A stretch of 64,000 nucleotides of DNA, taken from the NCBI RefSeq assembly GCF_000801105.2, contig NC_079519.1, positions 34,943,288 to 35,007,287 on the forward strand, given 5' to 3'. The notes under the pieces were generated by a model. It saw nothing but the letters and a program-made list of their open reading frames with translations, ran no database searches and was not told where the DNA came from. Shown here one piece after another: positions 45,142 to 55,400 of the stretch. A program made the translations under genes and the position numbers. The DNA comes from Raphanus sativus. Its lineage: Eukaryota; Streptophyta; Magnoliopsida; Brassicales; Brassicaceae. Position 1 is the first letter of the stretch. Each line of letters starts with the position of its first letter.

Positions 45142-46400
45142 ATAGAGAAGAAATAGCGAACTAAAACTTTGAACTGGTTTTCTCTCCCAAGCACAGTTAT
45201 CGAGAATTTAAATTTGAATCTAATTTCCGACGCCGGCAGTGGAGGAGCTCGCCGGCGTCACCACTTTTTTTCATTTTATTTGTCTCTCTCTATCACTCTC
45301 TTCAACTTTTGTTACTCTCTCTTTCGTGTTGCTTCTGTTTCGGACTTGATGTCGCCACCACCGTTGAAGTTCTGCGTGCACTCGTGGTCGTCACTCTCGT
45401 CCGGAACAGTCCTCTTCTCCGGGGGTTCCCGGAAAGTCAGGTCCCGGTTTAACTTGACTCGCTGTTATCGTCGTACCATCATCTCCTCTCCCGTGCATCC
45501 CAGATCTATGAACTTGTACTCTTCAAAATCAAGCTATGCCGTCAAGAAGGCACTACGTACAGATCTGGTCCATCTTCTCCGTACCCCTCCACTGCAGTAC
45601 CACTTCCTCTCTGATCCCGGAATTCTTACGTCACTTGTCGGTGGGGCTCCACGTATGACTCGACGAACAGATCCGGCAGTTCGAAGTGTGTTGAAGTCGA
45701 GAGCACATCGTCTCTTTCCCACCGTCGCCACCCCGACAGATCTCGCGGCCACTTTTCCGATCTGTCTCACCATCCACCACTGCTACTCCGGTGGAACTAG
45801 TACCTCAACGACACACACCTTCTCTCAAGGTAGCATATCAACTAAGATTCCAAGGCTCAATGAACTGAAATTCTTGTTACAATCACATGTGGTCTTGGCT
45901 AGTTTAAAGATTTCCGATGAGTTCACCGGGATCTATAGTTCGAGCTTACTGTTATATCTTGCTTTTGTGAAGAATTTATTGGTGGGTTCACCGAGTGCTT
46001 CCCTGTCTCAATTCATGTTTGTATCATCTTCCTCAACCGAGGAATGGATTTCGCCACCATGCCTCCTTTCTTTGAAAGGAGATGATTTCCCGGACTTGGT
46101 ATCAAGTTTCGGCTTCAGCTTCCTCATTCGTGAGGACTGGTTTTCAACGTCACTATATGTGACTATTTCTCTGCTGTCTGACTCCGTCGGAAAAGCTACA
46201 TCGACGCATTCAAGCTTAGTCTCGAATCCGCTGTCATCTTCTCATGAAGAATTATCTCTTTTATTTTACATTGTTGTAGTTTATGTTTTCAATCAAAGAG
46301 GATGGCAAATTCCCTCTAGTTATTGTAATCGATCAAGTTGAGAAGTAATGAAAAGTAATCTGTGTTCAAAAAAAAAAAAAAAAAATAGAGAAGAAATAGC
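45142..46400 (+). mobile_element. Poly(A) retroposon with 16-bp target duplication
   Basis: ATAGAGAAGAAATAGC is present at 45142-45157 and 46385-46400. The 1227-bp insert between is much GC-richer than its surroundings and ends GTGTTC plus a run of about 16 A. It is a full non-LTR-type insertion, inserted beside the gypsy gag remnant. It has no reverse transcriptase. The 3' end shares AAGTAATGAAA with the LINE tail at 31894-32054, suggesting mobilisation by a LINE. Size and structure recall the Sadhu-type elements of Arabidopsis, but that is only a hypothesis. Confidence 0.82.
45169..46341 (+). CDS. 390-codon ORF of unknown type in the retroposon
   Basis: One uninterrupted ORF covers 96 percent of the retroposon insert. 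The product is rich in Ser, Leu, Thr and Pro, with a hydrophobic patch near residue 35-50 and basic clusters (about 85-180). I recognise no domain: no RT, no RNA-binding knuckle, no chaperone-like fold. A likelier translation start is an inner Met (MSPPPLKFC, about residue 61). It may be a chance ORF in GC-richer, CT-rich sequence. The evidence that it is translated is only its length. Confidence 0.3.
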   Translation: MNWFSLPSTVIENLNLNLISDAGSGGARRRHHFFSFYLSLSITLFNFCYSLFRVASVSDLMSPPPLKFCVHSWSSLSSGTVLFSGGSRKVRSRFNLTRCYRRTIISSPVHPRSMNLYSSKSSYAVKKALRTDLVHLLRTPPLQYHFLSDPGILTSLVGGAPRMTRRTDPAVRSVLKSRAHRLFPTVATPTDLAATFPICLTIHHCYSGGTSTSTTHTFSQGSISTKIPRLNELKFLLQSHVVLASLKISDEFTGIYSSSLLLYLAFVKNLLVGSPSASLSQFMFVSSSSTEEWISPPCLLSLKGDDFPDLVSSFGFSFLIREDWFSTSLYVTISLLSDSVGKATSTHSSLVSNPLSSSHEELSLLFYIVVVYVFNQRGWQIPSSYCNRSS

Positions 46401-46459
46401 AATATCTGTTTTATCTAAATAAGAAATTAGTTGGATTGGATTTTTTTTTCCTGTTATAA

Positions 46460-47196
46460 GGGCATCTCCAACCCTACTCAATTTTCTACTCCAAACATCA
46501 TTTTAGAGTAGAATCCTCTCCAACCCCACTTCATTTCCAACTCCAAAATGGAGTAATGGCTAGGGTTACTCCATTTATGGAGTAATCTTACACATTACTC
46601 CATTTTGGAGTTAAATTTTTTTTATTTATGAAATGGTCCTTTAAATCTTTAATGTTCTTATTTCTTACTTAAATAATATTTTAAAATGATACAACAATGT
46701 GAAAAATAAGTTATTCCATTATTTAATAATTTGACATAAAATGTATAACATAATTAAATAACAAAAATAATATAAAATAAAATAACATAAAATAAGTGAT
46801 TTAAATGTCCGATTTCAAAAAAAAATTATTCGATTTAGGAATATCAAAGATAAAGAAACTCATTTTTCATTACGAAATGCATTAATCGATCGTTTATGGG
46901 AAAATATTTTAATGCTTATTATTGAACCAACTTATACATTATGTTTTATTCTATTTTTATGATTTTTGTACTTTTTAATAATAAATGTTTAATTTAAATA
47001 AATTATAATTTAAAGTATTTTTGCAAACATAAAATAGTTGGGGTTAATTAGTAAACTTTTATAAGTATAGATATTATTAACAGTTACTAACTATTTTTGG
47101 AGTAAAAATGGAGTAATACATTGGAGTAAACCATCACTCCATTTTGGAGTTGCAATATTTTGGAGTAAAATTTGGAGTAATACATTGGAGATGCTC
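46460..47196. mobile_element. MITE with TAA duplication
   Basis: 737-bp element with ends GGGCATCTCCAA and TTGGAGATGCTC, flanked by TAA at 46457-46459 and 47197-47199. Both subterminal regions contain many ACTCCATTTTGGAGT palindromic units, as in the hairpin MITE at 9341. AT-rich centre, no ORF. Same PIF/Harbinger-like group. Confidence 0.85.
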
Positions 47197-47483
47197 TAAG
47201 GGTGAAAACAATAATAAGTTAGAGATGTTCTAAACACAATTATAGAGGCAAATATAGATATGAGTTGAAAATGCAACAATATGTGAAATAGTTATACGCA
47301 AAATATATAGATATGTTCTGTTATCCTGATGGAGATAGAACGTGCATTACACTACACTGTCCTACAAATCAGGGACAGGAAGAGGATCACCACTTAATTA
47401 TTTGCAAATAATATGAGTTTAAAATGAGCAAACCATATCATATAAATAGTAGACGTAGTGTTCATAACGTGAATTTTGCTCTC

Positions 47484-48115
47484 TCACACGTGAAGGGTCC
47501 TGCCACCGCTAAAAACGGTCTCAGACAACCCTTTTTCCCAAAATTCTGCAACATGAATATCATGTCAGGAATTAGATCGGTTTAGTATAATAACAAAACA
47601 GCATAATATAACCAAATTCGTAGATCTGACCTGTAAAAGTTCGAAAACACCCTTTAGAACAGATGTATATGATTTTCGGATTATAAATCTTCAGAAAGAA
47701 AGGGCCTATACATCGAGACTGACAACCGGCACAGAACGGTCGAGAACAGTGGTTGTTAGGAACCACTTCAAATTTGCAGCGGTACTTAGGGTATTCTGTT
47801 ATGCGTCTTGGCATGAGAAAAGAGAAATCTCCAAGAACACACTGGACATGCAATGTGAACCCAGAATCAGGGCAAGTATAGAACCAGTCTTTCGGATTTG
47901 TTTCACCCTCACAAATATCACACCAGTATTTACCATTTGGATCTTCGCCATAACATAAGGAAAGAGGAGGCTCATCCTCTTTATGCTTCACCACCCTTGG
48001 CAAATTAAAGCATCGGAAATCTAACGCGAAGTCATCACAATCACCACAAGCGAGCTTCGTTGGTAGCATCCTTCCCCTTTGGCATGCACCACAGCTCCGA
48101 AACAGTTCTGTAGAA
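47484..48115 (-). pseudogene. Displaced C-terminal DC1 segment
   Basis: Continuation of the DC1 gene in a shifted frame: SSTELFRSCGACQRGRML, then CGDCDDFALDFRC, YWCDICEGETNP, WFYTCPDSGFTLHVQC and CSRPFCAGCQSRC, a further three or so zinc modules. A single extra T in the T5 run at 48117-48121 (complement strand) would account for the shift. The segment ends in a GT donor at 47630-47631. A final exon at 47545-47484 (AG acceptor, TGA) fits in frame. Confidence 0.65.
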
Positions 48116-49603
48116 CTAAAAATATACAGCAGGGTGGTCATGGAAATCATATGATCCCAGTTCTGAAAACGTACCGCAACGTACATCTATAGTGATTTCA
48201 TCTGCCACGTACCTGAAACCGCTAAACATTGTTTTACAGGCGTAACACTTAAAAGCTTTGTAGGAATCCATGTCGGGAGCATATAGTTTAAACTGCATGT
48301 TGTGAAACGGAAGTCGTTTTTTCATTGGAAGATTCGCGCACGTCTCGTGGAGGATGAAATCACACTGCTCACAGCGGTATATCGGATCAGAATAGACGGG
48401 AGAGACGCATGCTTCACATCTTGTTTTTTCATCACGAGTTGTACCATCACTCTCTAGTCGAAGAATATGCTTTTTGTGGCTGAAATGTTTTATCAAGTTA
48501 ACACCCACCACCTCGAACGGAGGAATAACAACTTCTGCGGGGATCCCTTCGAGCTCGACTCCATCCCACACTCTTTTTGTTGTTGGGCATGACGAATGAA
48601 CAACAAAATTGGGGCAGATAGAGCAAGTATAACCTCCGCAGTACTGATTAACACTTTGGTGACAGACTCCACATTTCAGATTCCCCCGGCGCCCAATATG
48701 ATCAGTGAGAGAGATGCGGTGATCGTGGCGATTAATGTTTATGACGCGAGGCAAGTCGATGCAGTCGCGATGAACTAAGAAACTGCACTGAATACATGAA
48801 TAAGGACTTCGATCTCCTTGCATCCCACAGACATTACAAGTAAACGAGACTCGTCTTGCCAAGAGGGAGAGCGTATGCTTGTGGGTCTTGGTATGTTGGA
48901 CAGTGAGTGGTGGAGGATTCCTCTTGCAGTAAATACATATGCTAAAGTTGCATTTGGAACAATGATAAAGCACATGTTGCGATTCTATTCCACACAGAAT
49001 ACATGTCTTCTCAGCGTTTTCTGGGAGTGATTTAGATTTGAAGAACTCAAGAATATGATTAGAATGAGACGAATGGTTTACCTCTCTTGACTGATTGACG
49101 CAGTCCAAATGAAAATTAACATGTCCGCAAGTAAGACATTCATAGGCATATCCTTCTTCAATATTATTCTTGCATATTTTACAAAAGGCATACTTATTTG
49201 TGCGGACAAGTGAATGCTCATGGAACATCGGATGCTCAATCGCTAGAGGCGGCAGTGGTTTTTGTACACAAGCCAGATCTATGACAAAGTCGCATATCGC
49301 ACAGCAATAACCACTGGTGGTTAAACCTCCACACAAACGACAGTCTTCCAAATCTATCTCCGTGGAGAAAGTAAGAGGATGTTCAGGGTGAGAAGGATGG
49401 TTGATTTCTGATGGTGACTCGCCACACTCCTTATGGAACCAAACACCATCGTCGCCCTTATTGTAACAATCAGATTCATTGCAACGGTAGCCTCCGTAGA
49501 TCCGACCTCTTACACAACAACCTTCGCAACTAACAATAAGAAATCGAGTTGAAGGGTACAAAGGATGTTCGTGAGTTGGTAATTTTAGTGCTGTCACCTC
49601 CAT
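48116..49603 (-). CDS. DC1 (Cys/His-rich C1-like) domain protein, truncated
   Basis: 495-codon ORF from the Met codon at 49603. It contains about eight DC1/C1-like zinc modules of the form H-x-H-x-L...C-x2-C...Y-x-C-x2-C-x-F-x-x-H-x-x-C, for example CKICKNN...YECLTCGHVNFHLDC and CNVCGMQ...YSCIQCSFLVHRDC. The family is large in Brassicaceae; its members bind zinc and possibly lipid or diacylglycerol, with mostly unknown roles. The frame stops (TAG at 48116-48118) just after DFHDHPAVYF, but the family's C-terminal part continues in another frame, so this is a frameshifted gene or a shortened protein. Confidence 0.8.
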   Translation of the reverse strand: MEVTALKLPTHEHPLYPSTRFLIVSCEGCCVRGRIYGGYRCNESDCYNKGDDGVWFHKECGESPSEINHPSHPEHPLTFSTEIDLEDCRLCGGLTTSGYCCAICDFVIDLACVQKPLPPLAIEHPMFHEHSLVRTNKYAFCKICKNNIEEGYAYECLTCGHVNFHLDCVNQSREVNHSSHSNHILEFFKSKSLPENAEKTCILCGIESQHVLYHCSKCNFSICIYCKRNPPPLTVQHTKTHKHTLSLLARRVSFTCNVCGMQGDRSPYSCIQCSFLVHRDCIDLPRVININRHDHRISLTDHIGRRGNLKCGVCHQSVNQYCGGYTCSICPNFVVHSSCPTTKRVWDGVELEGIPAEVVIPPFEVVGVNLIKHFSHKKHILRLESDGTTRDEKTRCEACVSPVYSDPIYRCEQCDFILHETCANLPMKKRLPFHNMQFKLYAPDMDSYKAFKCYACKTMFSGFRYVADEITIDVRCGTFSELGSYDFHDHPAVYF

Positions 49604-49730
49604 GGTTGGATCGTTTGGTTTGAATCAAAGGGGATTTTTTTTTTGGTTTTTATCTTTTCATTGGCACTATATACGTATATATAATATACATATGTGTGGG
49701 GAAGTGTGGTCAGCTGGCACTGTATATATA

Positions 49731-50424
49731 TCTAATCTATTAAAACTGAAGTACAAATATGATTTAACCCTGAATTTTCTTCAATATTTACATCCATATG
49801 CCACTCATACTAAAACACAACGTTTAATGCAATAATTAACCCATAATTTTGCGTCTAATAATTTTGCTATTGAGACCAACCGTTTGCTTTCCCAATTATT
49901 CCCGAATTTGGTTAAGAATAATATAATATCTTTTGGGCTTATACATAGATGGCCCAGATCGTAACACAATTTATATTATTCAAAACCAAAGAAACCTATG
50001 ACCAATAGGCTTAAAAATTACCTAACCCACTACAGACAAGACAATTGATCGTAAATTTTTTTTAGATGAGATAATGTATTCTTAGTTCTTACATCGACCA
50101 TTTCAATTAACTAACACAATCAATAAAAACTTCCAAACACACATAATGCTTATCTTTAAAAACGTATATTTTTTTAATATGATATAACAAAAAAGGAATG
50201 AATATTAAATTAGGAAATCAATATAATTTGGTTTGATTTTGCGTGTAAATCGCAACTAACCAAATGTTTTCTTAATTTTTCAATTTAACCTACTCTTTTA
50301 AACGCAGCTTAACCCAAATTTATGAAAAAAATTATAATGTTGTTTTTATCCAACTGTTTTATTTTAAACCAACTTAAAAGTATCATATATATTCTGGATG
50401 TTTTTATATACATTAAATCTAAAA

Positions 50425-50466
<42 letters not shown>

Positions 50467-50727
50467 GTATATAAATTTTTTTCAAATACATTCAGGTATC
50501 CGAAATACTCCGGTTCGGATCAGATTCAGTTTGAGTAATCTAAATACCAAAATTTTGAAAAATTTGGATATTTAATCAATTTCGGTTCGTACTTTTTTTT
50601 TGATCGGGATCGTTTCGATTTTTTGGATTCAGGTTTTTTGCCCAATTCTAATATTGACATGAAAAATAAATAACAACACATTTTATTAAAAAAATACACT
50701 CGCACGGACGTGCGGGTCAAAATCTAG
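49731..50727 (+). mobile_element. Non-autonomous Helitron
   Basis: 5' end A|TCTAATCTATTAAAACTGAA at 49731 (or A|TCTATTAAAAC at 49736). 3' end: hairpin CGCACGGACGTGCG (50701-50714) followed by CTAG|T at 50724-50728. About 1 kb, with no Rep/helicase, containing a (TA)n tract. Lies within 130 bp of the DC1 gene start, so it occupies most of that gene's upstream region. Confidence 0.78.
50429..50462. repeat. (TA)n microsatellite
   Basis: About 16 TA units inside the Helitron. Confidence 0.95.
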
Positions 50728-51699
50728 TATAAGTTTATAATTTGCTGTCATTGAGATTTGAATCATCATTGCTAAAAAAAAATGGGTCTATAATTATTTA
50801 TCGCAGGAATTTTCATGTGAACAGCTAAGAAGTTCATGCAAGTTTTTTTTTGTTTTTAAATAAGGGGTACAGATCTCTGGAGTCATTTACTAGTTAATAA
50901 TCTTGTGATGAATGTTTTTAATTATTTGTTTAGTACCCTATATATTAATATATTAAACATTTAAAAAGTTATAAAATGTAGTTTGTACTAATTCAAAAGT
51001 TTATTTCTAAATTATCATGTAATTAAAATGCTAAGTTTATTTACGTGGCGGTTTGAAAATCAGTTGAGAATTTTGTTAGTGTAAAATAAAATAGCTAGGA
51101 AATGTTAGATTATATAGTATGTTCATTATATACCATTCATTTATCAAATTGAAATTTATTATCTATTTTTTCTTCAAAAAACCTACATAATTACTTAATG
51201 TGATTAAAATATATATATGACAATTAATGATTTTAAATAATAAAGATTTGTTAACAATCTGTATACTTTCTATCATTTTGTTTCATTATTTATTATTAAA
51301 ATAAATTACCCAATTATATTAATCATATAATAAAAATTTAGATTTTTTGTATATGTTGTATTTTGAATATTTCAAAACAAATATAAATTACTAAAACTGT
51401 TAAAAGTCTGACATAAACTTTTGTGATCAATGTTTTAATTTTTCTGTAATAAAATACAATGATTATAAAACATATGGATAATAGTTTAATTTTAATAGGT
51501 GTTTATGTTAATATTTATATATATTTCATATCGTTTAAATTAAACTATACATCACATAAAAATACATACTTATATTTTAATATTTACACTGAACATATAT
51601 TGAAAAGTTAATATTTTAATTTTGAAATTTTCATTTTTTTAAAATGATTCTAAATTATTCAAACCACTCAACATCCCACATTAGAAAAAATGGTTGGTG
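50728..51699. other. Intergenic, AT-rich
   Basis: About 1 kb of very AT-rich DNA with no gene, repeat or motif that I can support. Confidence 0.6.
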
Positions 51700-52260
51700 T
51701 AAATGTATGACTTCATAAATCACTTTATGGTCTTAAACAATCTCTACCATATTGGTTTGAAAAGTTGCAAAGACATTAAAAGAGTATGGGTCCGATCAAA
51801 ACTACTCCGATTACTCACTCTTTACGCTTGCGTGTCGTGCGGTATTTAAAGCAAAATACAGGCCAGGATATTTACTCACTGCTGCTAACGATTTGACTAT
51901 TATGGCTTGGTGTGATTCAGACTGTGTAGAATGTCCGACCACAAGTCGATCATTAACAGGTTGGTTCATACAACTTGGAGGTTTTCCACTCCCATAGAAA
52001 ACAAATACATGATGCTGTCTCTTGTTCATCAGCTGAAGCCGAATATCAGGCTATGGTGATACGGTTCGAGAACTTCCTTGGCTGTGGGAATTACTATCTG
52101 ATTTTAATACTGATTGCTCTGCCACTATTATATTACATTCTGATGGCCTTTCAGCGATTCAACTTGTAGTGAATCCTGTTTTTTCGCTAGAACAAAGCAC
52201 ATTGCGAAGGAAGTTTGAAGCGTTTCGTCTCAAGTTGGGTGTTCTGGACTTGAACACACT
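51700..52260 (+). pseudogene. Decayed copia RT/RNase H fragment
   Basis: Fragments of copia pol in changing frames: about 51730-51830 KSLYGLKQS..YWFEKLQ and DYSLFT (reverse transcriptase), then after an internal deletion about 51905-52060 WCDSD-like and SCSSAEAEYQAM (RNase H). Several stops and frame changes; no LTRs. Old, unlike the intact element at 16376. Confidence 0.75.
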
Positions 52261-52486
52261 TTAAAATTGTGAAGTCATGGATAATTGGAAGAAGAGAACC
52301 AGTGGTGTTTAAGTCGGGAGAGGTTTTGCTTTTGCTTCTCTGTTTTCTTCTCCCACTTAAATGCTAAAATACATGAGGATAGTTTCGTCCATATTTGGGT
52401 AAATTAACACCCGCCACTAAAAACCCACACTATCAAATTTAAATGATAACAATCGAAAAAAAACGCAAAACACACAAAGCAAAATA

Positions 52487-55400
52487 ATGGCTTTGAAACT
52501 CTACTCCTCCTCACCTTCACTTTTCTTCCAATCATCAAGGAGATTCTCTTCTTCGATTAATCCAATTAGATCAAAACCCACGAAAAGATCATCATCTTCC
52601 TTTCCAGGATTCCGCTGTGTTTCTCCGCCTCCTTTACCGTCCTGGAAAGTGAGTGTTGCTGCGGAGAGCCCTCCGTCGACGACGGCAGAGGCGGATGATT
52701 GGGGGAAGGTATCCGCGGTGCTATTCGATATGGACGGTGTGCTTTGCAACAGCGAGGATCTCTCGAGACGAGCCGCAGTGGATGTCTTCACCGAGATGGG
52801 AGTTGAAGTCACCGTAGATGACTTCGTCCCTTTCATGGGAACAGGTAATAAAAAAAAAAAGAGATTTCTTTTTTTTTTGGATGAATTATTGATTAATTGA
52901 TTTTTGTTTTGGCTATTCACTCACAGGTGAAGCTAAGTTCTTAGGAGGTGTTGCTTCTGTGAAAGGAGTAAAAGAGTTTAATCCTGATGCAGCTAAAAAG
53001 CGCTTCTTTGAGATTTATCTCGATAAGGTAATAATGATTAAGAGAAATGTGACCAAAATAAACTCGAGCTTTCGTTTGTTGTGTGATTCTTGTTTTTCTT
53101 TTGTCTTTCTATATAGTACGCGAAGCCAGAGTCTGGAATTGGATTTCCTGGAGCACTTGAGCTTGTTACTGAGGTGAGAGGATGAATCACAATGGCAATT
53201 ATTGTTGTTGTTTTTTTTTTTGGCTCTGGTGATTAATGATTTTCTCGTGTCAATCTCTTTGAGAGACAGTGTAAGAACAGAGGTCTCAAAGTCGCTGTTG
53301 CCTCTAGCGCCGACCGTGTCAAAGTTGATGCAAACCTTGCAGCCGCTGGTTTGTCTTTGTCCATGTAAAAGATCATTACAATACAACTTCGGTGATGTTT
53401 TTGAGAATGTTTCTGCGCATTCAGGTTCCATGTCTGAAGTAAATGTTTTTGATGTTGGTATTATTCAGGTTTGATGCAATTGTATCAGCAGACGCATTTG
53501 AGAACTTGAAACCAGCTCCAGATATTTTCTTGGCTGCTTCCAAGATCTTGGGTGTGCCCACAAGCGAGGTAATACTCAACGTATTCATATCCAACGAGGA
53601 GGCTCTGTTGAAACTTTTAGTGCAAAGATACTTATAATTGAGCAAATGTATACTTCTTCTAATTAGCCTTACAGATCTTCAGAAGTGATTTGTTTTGTAC
53701 ATTTTTGCAGTGTATTGTTATTGAGGATGCACTTGCTGGAGTCCAGGCTGCTCAAGCTGCAAACATGAGGTACTTTACTTATGTGTATATCAGAATGATT
53801 CAACATTATTAGAATACAATTGCTTTTGATATGATAAAAGATTAGTAGCTTCAAAATGTCTTTACGTAGTCTCTGTAGAATTTCATGATAAGTGTTCAAT
53901 GTTAAACTGTCTTTACCTAGTCTCTGTAGAATTTTCATGATAAGTGTTCAATGTTAAATAACATCCTTTAATCTGTCGTTGTCAAATCCATCTACTCCGC
54001 TCTGGATTTGGATCATTCTCAAATTCATTTTCTAAATTTGCAGATGCATAGCTGTGAAAACTACTTTATCTGAAGCAGTTCTTAAGGATGCTGGTCCGTC
54101 AATGATCCGAGACGATATCGGAAACATATCAATCAATGACATTCTCACTGGTGGCTCTGATTCTACCAGTATGTAGTCTCCAAGCAATTCGTTGCAAAAC
54201 ACTTCGTTTCTGGTGTATTTATTTCTCCATTGTACTTTTTCAAAAATTTCTTGAATAAAGGGCTTTCGTTGTAATGAGATTACGTTTGGCATATTGAATC
54301 AAATGTTTAGCACTCTAATTCCATATTTTTCTACTTTTCTTTTTTACATGTTTGAGTACTTACGCAGGAAATCCAGGAAAAATACATCAAGAGAACACAG
54401 CCAGCGAAAAAAACAATAACAACGGGTAAGAAAGGTTGCTTAATCCATAAAAGAACACCAATTAAAAGTTATCTGGTTATCAGTCATATTTATATGCTTT
54501 ACGTAAGTAGTTTGGAGTTTATATTTGTAATATGCAAACAATCTCTTAGAGAATAAAACAAATGATATGGCTTGTGGAAAATTTTCATATACTTGAGGTT
54601 GCAGATGCAATGTTCCAACAGGTTTCAGGGTTCTCGTCGAGATATACTGAGGTATGGGAGTCTTGGAATTGCTCTTTCTTGTGTCTACTTCGCCGCGAAC
54701 AACTGGAAGGTAAACCACTGAAGACTATTCAACTTTTGTGTTCAAAGCTTTTTTTATTAATCTTACGGAGTTGCTGATTTTAAGTATAGGCAATGCAATA
54801 TGCTTCTCCACAAGCTTTGTGGAACGCATTGGTTGGAACAAAAAGCCCTTCTTTTACACAGAACCAAGGTTTTGCCTTTTGTCTAAATTTCCACTGGCAT
54901 TTTTTTCTATGTTAACGTATAGTTTTATTCATATTGATTCCGGATGTGATAAAAGGTACCTGACTTTTTTTTGTGCGTGTTATCTTGTAGGTGAAGGGAG
55001 AGTCCAACAGTTCGTGGATTACATTGTCGATCTAGAGAGCAAGTAAGATAATGTTTTGATTATTACCCAGTCTAATGTAAATGGTAATGCAAGAGTTAAC
55101 CTATTATCATGTTTTTCCTATTTGTATGTCTAGGCAAACAGCTACAACTGTTCCAGAATTCCCATCTAAACTCGATTGGCTTAACACTGCCCCTCTCCAG
55201 TTTCGCCGGGTAAGTTCTGATCTAAAGGGAGCATCACATGCTTCTTACTAAAGCTGTGACATTTTTTTTGTGAGCAGGATCTGAAAGGGAAAGTGGTGGT
55301 ACTTGATTTTTGGACTTACTGCTGCATAAACTGTATGCATGTATTACCAGATCTTGAGTTTCTTGAGAAGAAGTATGCGGACAAGCCAGTGAGTCTTTTA

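Noticed and set aside
50429..50462. (TA)n as a functional element
   Set aside because: Ordinary microsatellite within a Helitron.
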